The position numbers and the translations under genes were made by a program. A stretch of 64,000 bases of DNA, from the NCBI GenBank assembly GCA_025059995.1, contig JANXCF010000002.1, forward strand, positions 403,984 through 467,983. The letters run 5' to 3'. Shown here piece after piece: positions 28,682-38,776 of this stretch. Below the pieces are notes generated by a model. It searched no databases. It had not been told where the DNA came from and saw only the letters and a program-made list of their open reading frames with translations. Every line of letters starts with the position of its first letter. The stretch's first letter is position 1. Source of the DNA: Leptospiraceae bacterium. GTDB lineage: Bacteria; Spirochaetota; Leptospiria; Leptospirales; Leptonemataceae.

Positions 28682-31381
28682 TTAAGTTTTTTTAGTGGAA
28701 ATTTTTAGTTTTTCGAAGTCTTCTTCGTTTACAAGTCCCATGAGTTCATAAATTCTTACGGGTTCTAATTTGCCTTTTACCCGAACCAAATCGAGTTCTC
28801 GTGCGTATACTCTATCTTTCACTCTTTCATAAGTAAATTCAGAAATACATATTTGGACACCATAAGTTTTTGTAGTTCCTTCTAATCGTGAACCCAAATT
28901 TACAGTATCTCCCATCACCGTATAATCCATTCTACGACTTGATCCCATATTACCTACAACTGCAGGACCCGTGTTGATTCCAATACCAATATCAAGCACT
29001 GGAATGTTTCTTTCTTTCCATCGTTGTTGCAATTCCTTGAGCTTTTTAGCTTGAGCTAATGCAGCAACGCATGCATAATAGGCGTGATCATCGTTGGGTG
29101 TTGGTGCACCCCAAAATGCCATAATGGCATCCCCCATGTATTTATCAATCGTTCCTCGGTAATCTATAATCAGTTCAGTCATTTCTGATAAATATTCATT
29201 AATCAAATTAACCAAATCTTCTGGTGTGAGTCTTTCTGAAACAGTTGTAAAACCACGAACATCAGAGAAAAATACTGTGATTTCTCTTTTTGAACCTCCT
29301 AAGGTGATTGCATCCGGATTGTTTAATAATTCTTCAACCACATCTTGAGACACAAACTTAGAGAATGTAGTTCGAATGAATTTTACGTTTTCTTCTTCTG
29401 TAAGGACGCGGAAACCGACAAAAGCAATTAATTGTGTGAATTGGAGAATAATTACAGTTGGGTAAATATGAAGTAGACTAAACTGATTAAAGGTAATGAA
29501 AAATGTTATAAAACTATAGGCAAGTGCAATTATCACAAATAAGATATAATTATAAGTGGTTTTAACGAAGGGATGATAAGTTCCCATGATAAGGCTTACT
29601 ATCAATAAAATCAAAAAATTTATAGAATCTGGCACTGTATAAGCAAAATCTTGATTCAAAATCGTATTGATGGCATAAGCATGATGTTCTATACCTGCCA
29701 TATCACCATAAGGAGATAAATGAATATCTTGAGCTGTTCCCACGCCAGTGGCATAATACATGGCTATGAGGGTAATTTTATTTGAGTAATATGCACTAGC
29801 ATCATCTTGAGACAATTCAGTGACTTCTAGAATTTCTCTTGATTTAAAGCAATACCTTCCTCCGCGGAAATTGATGTTCATTCGTCCAGCTAGGTCTATA
29901 GGAATGATAATTTCTCTTTGAGGATTGGGTTTTGCCATGATGTCGTAAGTAATTTCTTTTAAGGTTTTGAAATCAAACTTTGTGAAGGTTTTTTCAGGAA
30001 TATTTTTAAGTTTTACATATCCCTCTAAAAAGTCGACTTCAATGTCTTTTTTGATGTCAATACCATAATACTTGGCTACTGCAATCAAATCTATCCCAGG
30101 ATAAAAATAGTCATCTTTATTGGGGTCATAATCAGGACTGGTAGCTCTTTCTGAGTTCACTATCCTCGCTACTAAAGGAACTTGACGATTGATACCTGTT
30201 TCAGGCTTTAGAATGTTTGCATAACCCATGCCATCTAAGTATATTGCAATTTTTTCTATTGGTGGGACAGGAAGTTTTCCCCATACAATGGCATATTCTC
30301 CGTTTTTAATGTTTGTAAGACGTTCTTTTTCATTAAGAATTGCTAAACGTTTCTCGTAATTGACAATTTTAGGTCTTGATTCATCTGTAGTTTCGATGGG
30401 ATAGTCAGCTAAAATAATATTTTTGTTTTTTTGTAGAGCTTCTGATAAAATATCCACCTGACTCTTTAAGATTTGATTTTTGTTCAAGGGTCTACACTCA
30501 AATAAGACACCGCAATGGGAACCACCGTAAATTCCTTTATTGTCCAAAAAGCTAATATCGAAAAGAAGGATATTATTTTCTGCTTTGTTTAATTTGTTGA
30601 TAACTTCTGCATAAATCCCCCAATCGATTGGCCAATTTCCTTGTAGCTTTTCAAGCGTTACATTTGTGATTCCTAAAATTTCGATGTCTTCTCTAACTAA
30701 GGGAGGGTTAGGAGCAAAGACTGTGAGTTTTTTCCCCGTTGCATCGTAGGGAGCTTGGCAATAAGGCAACCCTGATTCGAGATGAATGCTTCTTCCTGGA
30801 TTTCTTAACCAGTTGTATTTTAATGAATGAAAGGTTTCTTCTAAGTAATGCAAAAAAGGAACTTTCAAAAGTAAAATCCCAAATAAAAACCCAATTACTA
30901 AACTAAGAAGAATACTTCCTATGATTTCTTTGAATTGTTTTTTTTCAGATACTATTCTATACAGAAACCATGCTGATATCAAAATTAAAAAGAAATTCCA
31001 CCAAAGCAAAAAAGTAAACAAATCAGGAGAAACAAAATCAATCAAGGGAAAAATTGCTTTAATTTGGTGAACCCAACTGTCTGGTTCTAAAAAATACAAA
31101 TAGAAAAAAAACAAAACAGAAATCCCAAATACAATAAGCGAAAAGAGTTCATTGAGATTCCATTTCTTTTCTTTGGTCCTTTTTAAAATCTTTGGCTCAA
31201 AGTAAAAAACAACCCCCAAAAACAAAAGCCCAAGTCCAATAGTAAAATATACATCTTGAAAGAAATGAACATAGTTTATGAGATAACTACTTTTGATTTC
31301 AATCAAAATAAATAGAAAAATTGGCATGAGAATAAGTATAGAAAGGGATGTAATGAATAAATACTTTGCTATTCTTTTCAT
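28682..31381 (-). CDS. Membrane CHASE2-domain adenylate cyclase (class III)
   Basis: The 899-residue protein has about four N-terminal helices, a CHASE2 extracytoplasmic sensor (about residues 205-590), three more helices near 590-680 and a class III cyclase domain from about 700. Cyclase motifs are VFFSDVRGFTTVSE (metal Asp), GTIDKYMGDAIMAFWGAP (substrate Lys, second metal Asp) and MDYTVMGDTVNLGSRLEG (Asp, Asn and Arg). The Lys/Asp pair favours ATP over GTP. The product is probably cAMP in response to an external cue. A Shine-Dalgarno (AAAGGA) precedes the start. The gene lies between trpA and dxs. Confidence 0.92.
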   Translation of the reverse strand: MKRIAKYLFITSLSILILMPIFLFILIEIKSSYLINYVHFFQDVYFTIGLGLLFLGVVFYFEPKILKRTKEKKWNLNELFSLIVFGISVLFFFYLYFLEPDSWVHQIKAIFPLIDFVSPDLFTFLLWWNFFLILISAWFLYRIVSEKKQFKEIIGSILLSLVIGFLFGILLLKVPFLHYLEETFHSLKYNWLRNPGRSIHLESGLPYCQAPYDATGKKLTVFAPNPPLVREDIEILGITNVTLEKLQGNWPIDWGIYAEVINKLNKAENNILLFDISFLDNKGIYGGSHCGVLFECRPLNKNQILKSQVDILSEALQKNKNIILADYPIETTDESRPKIVNYEKRLAILNEKERLTNIKNGEYAIVWGKLPVPPIEKIAIYLDGMGYANILKPETGINRQVPLVARIVNSERATSPDYDPNKDDYFYPGIDLIAVAKYYGIDIKKDIEVDFLEGYVKLKNIPEKTFTKFDFKTLKEITYDIMAKPNPQREIIIPIDLAGRMNINFRGGRYCFKSREILEVTELSQDDASAYYSNKITLIAMYYATGVGTAQDIHLSPYGDMAGIEHHAYAINTILNQDFAYTVPDSINFLILLIVSLIMGTYHPFVKTTYNYILFVIIALAYSFITFFITFNQFSLLHIYPTVIILQFTQLIAFVGFRVLTEEENVKFIRTTFSKFVSQDVVEELLNNPDAITLGGSKREITVFFSDVRGFTTVSERLTPEDLVNLINEYLSEMTELIIDYRGTIDKYMGDAIMAFWGAPTPNDDHAYYACVAALAQAKKLKELQQRWKERNIPVLDIGIGINTGPAVVGNMGSSRRMDYTVMGDTVNLGSRLEGTTKTYGVQICISEFTYERVKDRVYARELDLVRVKGKLEPVRIYELMGLVNEEDFEKLKISTKKT

Positions 31382-31417
31382 ATTAATTCCTTTTATTTAT
31401 TGTCTGCTAAATGTGGT

Positions 31418-32278
31418 TTAAATATTTCCATTTAAAGATAAATGATCAACGAAATTTTTTGTGATTTGGAAGATTTGCTGGTACAACATATCAAGCCTTT
31501 GGCTTTCAATGAGTTCTTCTATGATTTTGTGATTTAAACTACCAACGATGATTCCATCGAATAAATTTTTGAGTTTTTCAACTTGTTCTGTCTTACTGAT
31601 ACCAAAACCCGCAAAAATAGGGAGATTTGTTAGTGATTGTAAAAGCGATATTCTTTCAATAAAATCATCAGGTAATTCTTCTCGGATACCTGTGACCCCC
31701 AAGCTGGTGATGTAATACACAAATCCTGAACCTTTCTCTAAAATTTTCTTTGCTCTTTTGAACTTCGTATTGGGAGCTATCATTGGAATAAGGGCAATGT
31801 CAATTTCTAATGAGTGAATATTTTTTTGTAATTCTTCGGCTTCGGGTGAATCTAAGGGAAGGTCTGGGATTACCAAAGCTCGAATACCTAATTCGTAGGC
31901 TTTTTTTAAAAAAGCTTCACCCAAAAAGGCATTTTGTGATTTTTTGTATTGAAAGATGGGATTGAAATACGTTAAGTAAACTAAAGGGATTTCTGGTGCA
32001 TAATTGTGGATCTTTTGAGTAAGCTCAAAAATCTTTTCCAAAGAAAAGTTCTTTTGGTTCATGGATCGAACCATGGCTTTTTGTATCAGAGGTCCATCAG
32101 CAGTTGGATCCGAAAAAGGTATCCCTAATTCTAAAAGACTGGATCCAGCATCTATCATGGCTTTTGCTACAATAAAACTCTCTTCGAACGAAGGATCCCC
32201 TAAGGTAAGATAAGGCATATAGAGAGCTGAACGTTTTCTTTTTTTTTCTTCTATTATATGTTGTGATAAATTTTTCAT
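31418..32278 (-). CDS. trpA: Tryptophan synthase alpha subunit
   Basis: The 286-residue enzyme cleaves indole-3-glycerol phosphate to indole and glyceraldehyde 3-phosphate. Motifs are YLTLGDPSFEES, LELGIPFSDPTADGPLIQKA (with catalytic Glu and Asp), YLTYFNPIFQY, IPDLPLDSPEAEELQ and YYITSLGVTGIRE. I took the ATG at 32278, one base after the secA stop; a 60-codon upstream extension is merely open frame inside secA. Its partner trpB is not in the window and trpC sits 31 kb away. Confidence 0.94.
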   Translation of the reverse strand: MKNLSQHIIEEKKRKRSALYMPYLTLGDPSFEESFIVAKAMIDAGSSLLELGIPFSDPTADGPLIQKAMVRSMNQKNFSLEKIFELTQKIHNYAPEIPLVYLTYFNPIFQYKKSQNAFLGEAFLKKAYELGIRALVIPDLPLDSPEAEELQKNIHSLEIDIALIPMIAPNTKFKRAKKILEKGSGFVYYITSLGVTGIREELPDDFIERISLLQSLTNLPIFAGFGISKTEQVEKLKNLFDGIIVGSLNHKIIEELIESQRLDMLYQQIFQITKNFVDHLSLNGNI

Positions 32279-32279
32279 T

Positions 32280-35108
32280 TTATCTTCTCTTTTTGCGAAT
32301 ACGAAATCCTCTTTTTTGAGAAGCTCCTCCACTAGATACCACAATGGTTTCTTGAGGTTGTGGTTTTGAAGGCTGAGATTTTTTCTCCTCGAAGGCGCTG
32401 ATGCTTTCGTGTTTTTCTTCTCCAATCGTTCGTTGGGGTTCTTTTTGTTCGTGAACAACAGGTCCTTCGATCTTTATACGGAATAAAAATTCAATGATAT
32501 GTTCTTTGATACTATCCATCATTTGATCAAAGAGCTCAAATCCTTTGAGACGATATTCCACTAAAGGATTTCTTTCAGAATAGCTACTTGCCCAGATTCC
32601 CTCACGAAGTTGATCCATTTGATAAAGATGCTCTTTCCATTTGGCATCAATCACATCCAAAAGGATTCTTTTTTCGATGTATTGAAAATCTTGGGGGTTG
32701 ATGGAATTGGCTTTTTCTTCGTATTTTTCTTTACATGTGTTGAGAATCATTTTATAAAGAAAAAGTTGTGGATCGTCTTCTTTTTGAAGTCTTTCTTTAA
32801 ATTCTTGGGTATCTATGGGAATGTCCACCTCCAAGCTCAATTTCAAAGTCTCCCGCAAAGACCCTAAATCCCAATTATCAATATCCTTGTGTTCACAATA
32901 AAGAAGGATTTTCTTTTCTAAGACATCTTCTAAGAAATGATAAATCGTGTCTCGAACAGAAGAGTTTTCTAGGATTTTATCTCGTTCTTTGTAAATGATT
33001 TCTCTTTGGCGATTCAAAACATCGTCGTATTCCAAAAGATGTTTTCGTATGTCGAAGTTATGGTTTTCTACTTTTTTTTGGGCTCGAGCTATGGCTTTAT
33101 CCACTAAGCGTGATTCTAATTCTTGTCCTTCTTCCACCCACATCCTCTGCATTAAGTTTCTCCATCCTTCGCCCCCAAAAAGTCGTATCAAATGATCTTC
33201 TAAGCTAAGATAAAATCGACTCGAACCAGGGTCTCCTTGTCTTCCAGCACGTCCTCGAAGTTGGTTATCAATCCTACGTGATTCATGACGTTCGGTTCCA
33301 ATGATGTGTAAGCCACCTACTTCTTTGACTTTGTTGTGATCTTGAAGCCATCTTAGAGCACTATCTAGGATTTGCTTGGAAATTTTTTGGGAATGGGGAT
33401 CCTGAATTTGAGGAATGATTTCTTTTGCTCGATCGAATTCTTTTCTATGGATAGCTTCTTTGAATTCTTTGATGGCAATTTCTTTTTCTTCTAATTTTTC
33501 CAAATCTTTTAAATACATAGGATAACCACCGAGAATGATATCTGTTCCTCTACCTGCCATGTTCGTAGCAATGGTGACGGCTCCGGGTTTTCCCGCATTT
33601 GCGATGATTTCTGCTTCTTTTTCGTGATACTTTGCGTTCAACACAGCATGGGGGATTTTGTATTTTTTTAGGAGTTGGGATAGATATTCTGATTTTTCTA
33701 TGGAAATCGTTCCTACGAGAATGGGTTGTCCTTTTTGGTGTCGTTCTAGTATATCTTTAATGATGGCTTGGAATTTTTCTTTTTCGGTTTTGTATACTTT
33801 GTCAGGATAATCAATTCGTATCACGGGTTTATTCGTGGGAATTACCACAACATCTAAATTATAGATTTTTTTGAATTCTTCTGCTTCGGTGTCAGCGGTT
33901 CCTGTCATTCCTGCGAGTTTTTTATACATACGAAAGTAATTTTGGAAAGTGATTGTTGCTAAGGTTTGGGTTTCTTGCTTGATGGGAACACCTTCTTTGG
34001 CTTCAATGGCTTGATGTAAACCATCGGAGTATCTTCTTCCAATCATGAGGCGTCCCGTATGTTCATCAACAATTATGACTTCTCCATCTTTTACTACGTA
34101 ATCCACTTCGTTTTTATAAACTAAGTGAGCTTTTAAAGACTGATTGATGGCAGCCACCATGTTGATGTATTCTGGTGCAAAGAGGTTTTGTATTCTTAAG
34201 ATTTCTTCGATTTTTTTGACTCCTTCTTCGGTGAGTAGCACCAGTCGTGCTTTCTCGTCAATATCGTAGTAAAAACCCCGAATGATGTGAGGTTCTTCTA
34301 TCTGTCCTGGTTCTAACTTTCTTGGAGGTGGGGGTGGTGCTTTTTGCTCATATTGAATGAGCTGTCGAACTGCTCTATCGATGATTTGATACAAACCAAT
34401 GTTGTCTTCTGTTGGACCAGAGATAATCAAAGGGGTTCGAGCTTCGTCAATCAAGATAGAATCCACCTCGTCTACGATGGCATAGTGGTGTCCACGTTGG
34501 ACTTTATGGTAAAGATCCGTTGCCATGTTGTCTCGAAGGTAATCAAACCCAAATTCGTTGTTAGTTCCGTAAGTCACATCCATTTGATATGCCTTTTTTC
34601 GTTCTTCAAAAGGCATTTGGTTTTGGATGTAGCCTACACTAATCCCTAAGTAATCGTAGATGGGCTTCATCCAGTTGGCATCCCGCTTGGCTAAATAGTC
34701 ATTCACAGTTACAACATGAACGCCTTTACCTTTAAGAGCATTTAAGTAAATGGCTAAGGTTGCGGTGAGGGTTTTTCCTTCTCCTGTTTTCATCTCTGCA
34801 ATTTTTCCTTGGTGTAAAACTATCCCACCCATGAGCTGAACGTCGAAATGTCTTTGTCCGATGGTTCGCCATGCCGCTTCTCGAACTAACGCGAAAGCCT
34901 CAGGGAGAATTTCATTCAGTGTTTGTTCGGGGTTTGGGGATTTTTGAACAACCTCACGAAAATACTGGGTTTTTTGAAGAAAATCTTCGCTACTGAGTTG
35001 TTTGATTTGGGGTTCTAAGGAATTGATTTTTTCAACAATAGGAACAAGTTTTCGAATATCTCTTTCATGTTTTGTGCCAAAAATCAAGCTTAGGAATTTT
35101 TGCATCAT
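32280..35108 (-). CDS. secA: Protein translocase ATPase SecA
   Basis: The 942-residue motor drives export through SecYEG. Walker A is in MKTGEGKTLTATLA, the DEAD-type box is VDEVDSILIDEARTPLI, and VGTISIEKSE, ATNMAGRGTDI and RRIDNQLRGRAGRQGDPG follow. The start overlaps the stop of the upstream gene (ATGA at 35105-35108); MMQKFLSLIFGTKHERDI fits the SecA N-terminus. The C-terminus ends in a basic KRGFRIRKKRR without the CxCGS zinc motif common in SecA. Confidence 0.96.
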   Translation of the reverse strand: MMQKFLSLIFGTKHERDIRKLVPIVEKINSLEPQIKQLSSEDFLQKTQYFREVVQKSPNPEQTLNEILPEAFALVREAAWRTIGQRHFDVQLMGGIVLHQGKIAEMKTGEGKTLTATLAIYLNALKGKGVHVVTVNDYLAKRDANWMKPIYDYLGISVGYIQNQMPFEERKKAYQMDVTYGTNNEFGFDYLRDNMATDLYHKVQRGHHYAIVDEVDSILIDEARTPLIISGPTEDNIGLYQIIDRAVRQLIQYEQKAPPPPPRKLEPGQIEEPHIIRGFYYDIDEKARLVLLTEEGVKKIEEILRIQNLFAPEYINMVAAINQSLKAHLVYKNEVDYVVKDGEVIIVDEHTGRLMIGRRYSDGLHQAIEAKEGVPIKQETQTLATITFQNYFRMYKKLAGMTGTADTEAEEFKKIYNLDVVVIPTNKPVIRIDYPDKVYKTEKEKFQAIIKDILERHQKGQPILVGTISIEKSEYLSQLLKKYKIPHAVLNAKYHEKEAEIIANAGKPGAVTIATNMAGRGTDIILGGYPMYLKDLEKLEEKEIAIKEFKEAIHRKEFDRAKEIIPQIQDPHSQKISKQILDSALRWLQDHNKVKEVGGLHIIGTERHESRRIDNQLRGRAGRQGDPGSSRFYLSLEDHLIRLFGGEGWRNLMQRMWVEEGQELESRLVDKAIARAQKKVENHNFDIRKHLLEYDDVLNRQREIIYKERDKILENSSVRDTIYHFLEDVLEKKILLYCEHKDIDNWDLGSLRETLKLSLEVDIPIDTQEFKERLQKEDDPQLFLYKMILNTCKEKYEEKANSINPQDFQYIEKRILLDVIDAKWKEHLYQMDQLREGIWASSYSERNPLVEYRLKGFELFDQMMDSIKEHIIEFLFRIKIEGPVVHEQKEPQRTIGEEKHESISAFEEKKSQPSKPQPQETIVVSSGGASQKRGFRIRKKRR

Positions 35109-36604
35109 GTTTTCTCTCCTTGTTCTTGGTTCTTGTTGTGGTTGTGTTTCTGGGATAAACCTAAGGATGTGCCGTATAATATCCAAAAAAATTGCATGGT
35201 ATGATCATCCAAAAAATAGCATTGAAACAAACCAGAAAACAACAAAAAAATTGGCAAAAACAAGTAAATCCTAAAGTTCATCTCGGAAAAATAAATGTCT
35301 TTGATGTTATTTTCTACTTCGTGATTTTGGTGGGTAAATAATTCCAAGCTTGTTTTTAAAGAAAAAAAGAAAAAAAGCCAATACGAAGCTGCTCCAACAA
35401 AACCAGAAATCACAAGAAAATGCAAAAAATCGCTATGGGCATGGACAATTTCAGTTTGAAAAAAAGGATACCAAAGAAGTGGTTTTTGGGAAATCTGCTT
35501 TAGCATTTCTTCAAAAATGGCTGATTTAAAACTACCAGCTCCCACTCCAAAGGGGTTTTCGAAGAAAACCCTCAAAGCAAGAAACCAAAGTAATTCACGT
35601 TGGTAATCCGTGTGTCTTCTATCAAAATGAAGCAAATTTTGAGAAATCTCAATAAGACCTTTATCAGAGAACAAAATCAAAACAGAAGTAATTCCAGAAA
35701 AGAAAGCAATAAATCCAATAAACCAAAAAAAGATCGTACTCATGAGTTTTTTGATTTGAATTTGGATTTGAAAAACATGAAGATTTTTAAAAAAAATCAC
35801 TAGAAACAAGAGAACTAAGAAAAACAAACCCACGACAACTGAACGAGCTTGGGTGAAGAAGACGATAAGCAAGTACAAAAACGAAAATCCTAAAAACACT
35901 GAAGTTGTCTTAACGTTTTTTTGGATAAACAATAGAAGAGTAATATAGACCACATATAAAGATGACATTCCCACGAGAGCTCCAAAAGAAAGGTGAGTCT
36001 GAGTAAATCCAACCGGAACATAAATACCAAAGGGTTTTGGTTCAGGAAAATCCCATTGATCCATCAAAAACGGGATAGAAAATAAAAAGTGTTGTTCTCG
36101 GTATTGGGAATTAAACTCGAACCCATGTCCTAGATGATAAGGAAGATTGGCTAAACGAAAGGGTAGAAATGAAGACATCCATCCAATCACAAAAAAGACA
36201 AAGATTACAAGACCTATGGTTTTGGTGAGTTGCTTTTGAAATGAACTATTTGCGAAATAGAATGCCCAAAGAAAAAAAAGAATCAAAAAACCGTCTTTAA
36301 ACTCAGATTGAATGATCTGAAAAAAAGAAATCTTCTGGATCAAAGAAATAAAAAAAATCCATAAATACAGAGCTCCAAAAGAAAAAAGTATCTTTCGAAT
36401 GGGGGAAAATATAGTCAAATTTTGGTTTCGTAGCAAGTGAATGATCAATAAAAGAGAAGCTAAATACAAGAAAAATTGGGTGAGGGACAAAGAAAATGGC
36501 AAAAACAAAATCCCAACTATCCCCGACAGAAAAGAGATATGTTCGATAGAAAATTTCATTAGATATAAAGCAAAAATTACAAAAAACGCTTTTACGTAAA
36601 TCAC
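35105..36604 (-). CDS. O-antigen ligase/polymerase-like membrane protein
   Basis: The 499-residue polytopic protein has about 12 hydrophobic helices and the O-antigen ligase (Wzy_C) signature: a long periplasmic loop with ENPFGVGAGSFKSAIFEEM and VHAHSDFLHFLVISGFVG, where the His is the family-conserved residue. FFTQARSVVVGL supplies the conserved Arg. It probably attaches or polymerises an O-antigen or other glycan. Start is a GTG at 36604; an ATG at 36559 is possible. The 3' end is coupled to secA. Confidence 0.8.
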   Translation of the reverse strand: MIYVKAFFVIFALYLMKFSIEHISFLSGIVGILFLPFSLSLTQFFLYLASLLLIIHLLRNQNLTIFSPIRKILFSFGALYLWIFFISLIQKISFFQIIQSEFKDGFLILFFLWAFYFANSSFQKQLTKTIGLVIFVFFVIGWMSSFLPFRLANLPYHLGHGFEFNSQYREQHFLFSIPFLMDQWDFPEPKPFGIYVPVGFTQTHLSFGALVGMSSLYVVYITLLLFIQKNVKTTSVFLGFSFLYLLIVFFTQARSVVVGLFFLVLLFLVIFFKNLHVFQIQIQIKKLMSTIFFWFIGFIAFFSGITSVLILFSDKGLIEISQNLLHFDRRHTDYQRELLWFLALRVFFENPFGVGAGSFKSAIFEEMLKQISQKPLLWYPFFQTEIVHAHSDFLHFLVISGFVGAASYWLFFFFSLKTSLELFTHQNHEVENNIKDIYFSEMNFRIYLFLPIFLLFSGLFQCYFLDDHTMQFFWILYGTSLGLSQKHNHNKNQEQGEKT

Positions 36605-36673
36605 AATCTTATTTCGAAATTTTGATTAAAAATTGAAATGCCATATTAGAAACCCAAATAAACTTGGCATATT

Positions 36674-37690
36674 ATGAAAAACATTGCATGGAAGTTTGAA
36701 GCCTTTGGCATGAATCATTTAAAAGTCTATGAGGAAGAAGTTCCGGAGATACAAGATGATGAATTGTTATTAGAAATCAAAGCAGTTTCTTTGAATTATC
36801 GAGACCTTTTAATGATCAAAGGAGAATACAACCCGAAATTAAATTTACCAATGGTTCCTTGCTCTGATGGTTTGGGGGTTGTCGTAAAGGTGGGAAATAA
36901 CGTCAAAGAATTCAAAGAAGGAGATCGAGTGCTTCCCATCATCACTCAAGGTTGGCATGATGGAAAGCTTTTTCGAGAAATCCATCGAAGAACCTTAGGA
37001 GGACCATTACCAGGAGTTTTACAAAAATACTTTGTAGTTAAGGCATCAGAGGTGGTTCCTGCACCAAAAAACCTCACCGATGTAGAAGCCTCTACGTTAC
37101 CTGTTGCTGCTTTGACGGCTTGGAGTGCCTTATTTGAGTTTGGAAAGCCAATCCCTGGTCAGACTTTGTTGACCTTAGGAACTGGTGGGGTTTCCATTTT
37201 TGCATTGCAATTCGGAAAGCTGCTGGGACTTAAAGTCATCATCACATCTAGCAGCAACGAAAAACTAGAAAGAGCAAGACGATTAGGAGCTGATTATACC
37301 ATCAATTATCAACAAAATCCTGACTGGGAAAAAGAAGTCCAAGCCATCACCAACTCCAAAGGAGTTGATTACGTGATAGAAGTGGGTGGAGTCGGAACAT
37401 TGGAAAAATCCCTTCGAAGTGTTAAGTCAAATGGAGTAGTGTTTTTGATTGGGGTTTTGGCAGGAAAAAAGGCTCCCATAGATTTGACTTCGGTATTGAT
37501 GCAGAATATCACCATTCAAGGAGTTTTTGCGGGGCATAAACGATCTTTTGTGGAAATGAATCAAGTCTTTGATACATTTTCGATAAAACCCGTTGTGGAC
37601 AAAGTATTTCCTTTTGAGGAATCTCCTAAAGCCTTTGAATACATGGCATCAGGTTCCCATTTCGGAAAGGTTTGTATTTCTCTTTCTTAG
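36674..37690 (+). CDS. Zinc-independent MDR-family alcohol dehydrogenase/quinone reductase
   Basis: The 338-residue protein is a medium-chain dehydrogenase/reductase. ALNYRDLL-like SLNYRDLLMIKGEY, PMVPCSDGLGVVVKVG, VAALTAWSALFEFGKPIPGQ, LGTGGVSIFALQFGKLLG (NADPH-binding Rossmann) and SSSNEKLERARRLGADYTIN are visible. The catalytic and structural zinc cysteines are absent, so it resembles quinone oxidoreductase-like NADPH enzymes. The substrate is unknown. The gene is divergent from the O-antigen ligase-like gene and ends 8 bp from the convergent CPBP gene. Confidence 0.88.
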   Translation: MKNIAWKFEAFGMNHLKVYEEEVPEIQDDELLLEIKAVSLNYRDLLMIKGEYNPKLNLPMVPCSDGLGVVVKVGNNVKEFKEGDRVLPIITQGWHDGKLFREIHRRTLGGPLPGVLQKYFVVKASEVVPAPKNLTDVEASTLPVAALTAWSALFEFGKPIPGQTLLTLGTGGVSIFALQFGKLLGLKVIITSSSNEKLERARRLGADYTINYQQNPDWEKEVQAITNSKGVDYVIEVGGVGTLEKSLRSVKSNGVVFLIGVLAGKKAPIDLTSVLMQNITIQGVFAGHKRSFVEMNQVFDTFSIKPVVDKVFPFEESPKAFEYMASGSHFGKVCISLS

Positions 37691-37698
37691 TCTTTTTC

Positions 37699-38511
37699 TT
37701 AATCTTTTTTGGGGTATTTTCTAGGGATAGCGTAAAGTGAATAAATCAATATCAAAGTTGATAGCAAAAGAACCTCAAAAGGAAGATTTTCTTTTTTTGC
37801 ATTGGGATCAACGAAAGGTTCAAGGTAATCACCTAGAAAAGAAGGAAACTCAACAAAACTAAAAATCAGGCTAATACTATTGACAAATATATGTAAAACC
37901 ATGGGTATCCAAAGATTTTTTGTTTTTAGATACAAATACCCGAAAAGAATTCCAATCGGAAATGCGTAAAGAACTTGAAAGGGATTCAAATGGGCAAAAC
38001 CAAAAAGAAGAGCTTGTAAGATGTTAGAAAAACTGGGAGAGTGATATTTAACTAAATTCGACAGAATTATTCCTCGAAAAAAATACTCTTCGCTTATGGG
38101 AGCTACAAAACCAATGGTGAACAAACTTAACCAAAGATCCTTTTCGTCTTTGGGGAAAAGGAATTCTTTTAGATGATAGTAATACTCATGAAATCTTTCA
38201 GGGATAAATGAAAAACTCATGATTTCCAATGCCGTTGCCAAAAATTGTATTGATAATGCCAGAATCAAAGTTAAAAAGTAGAATCCCAAGTTGGTTTCAA
38301 ATTTTGGATAGATAACTTCGAATCGAAATAACCAATGGATTAACAAAATGGGGAGAACGAACGTGAGGCTCAAAAACAACTTTAAGTCGTGATATGAGAT
38401 TATTTCTAAAGCAAATAAAAGTTGAATTACAAAACTAATCACAAGATTGCCAAAAACAAATAAAATAAAAACGAGGATGGCTTTAGGATAGCGAAAGTTC
38501 TTGAATTTCAT
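37699..38511 (-). CDS. CPBP-family intramembrane metalloprotease
   Basis: The 270-residue polytopic protein has about eight helices and the CPBP (Abi/Rce1-like) motifs. Motif 1 is ISEEYFFRGIIL with the EExxxR pattern, motif 2 FGFAHLNPFQVLYAF and motif 3 MVLHIFVNSISL. These residues bind a catalytic Zn or Glu in Rce1-type proteases. Its substrate is unknown; such proteins can also act in bacteriocin immunity. It is divergent from flbD with only 49 bp between them. Confidence 0.88.
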   Translation of the reverse strand: MKFKNFRYPKAILVFILFVFGNLVISFVIQLLFALEIISYHDLKLFLSLTFVLPILLIHWLFRFEVIYPKFETNLGFYFLTLILALSIQFLATALEIMSFSFIPERFHEYYYHLKEFLFPKDEKDLWLSLFTIGFVAPISEEYFFRGIILSNLVKYHSPSFSNILQALLFGFAHLNPFQVLYAFPIGILFGYLYLKTKNLWIPMVLHIFVNSISLIFSFVEFPSFLGDYLEPFVDPNAKKENLPFEVLLLSTLILIYSLYAIPRKYPKKD

Positions 38512-38560
38512 GAACTCTTTTTTTTGTGGATTTTTATAAAGAAAACTTTTTTCTTTCTTT

Positions 38561-38776
38561 ATGATTCTTCTTCATCGATTGAATAAAAAAGCTTTTTATT
38601 TGAACCATCGATTGATTGAACGGATTGAAACGAATCCCGATACTACCATTCATTTAATGAACGGTCAGAGTTTTGTGGTTAGGGAAACTCCTGAGGAAAT
38701 TCAAGAAAAAATCATCGATTTTGAAAGAAAAATATTTTATGATAAAATTATCAAAATTGTCGATAAACAATCTTGA
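38561..38776 (+). CDS. flbD: Flagellar protein FlbD
   Basis: The 71-residue protein matches spirochaetal and clostridial FlbD, which is small and linked to flagellar motor genes. MILLHRLNKKAFYLNHRLIE, TTIHLMNGQSFVVRETPEEI and a final alpha helix are typical. Its exact role is not known. There is no Shine-Dalgarno; the leader is AT-rich. The stop TGA overlaps the motA ATG (TGATG at 38774-38778), so they are coupled. Confidence 0.92.
   Translation: MILLHRLNKKAFYLNHRLIERIETNPDTTIHLMNGQSFVVRETPEEIQEKIIDFERKIFYDKIIKIVDKQS

Noticed and set aside
31418..32458. Longer trpA frame starting 60 codons upstream
   Set aside because: The extra segment is highly charged, matches no TrpA N-terminus and lies within secA. 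The ATG at 32278, one base after the secA stop, fits the family.
36638..36670. ATGCCA/TGGCAT inverted repeat upstream of the MDR gene
   Set aside because: Arms of only 6 bp separated by 21 bp are expected by chance in a window of this size.
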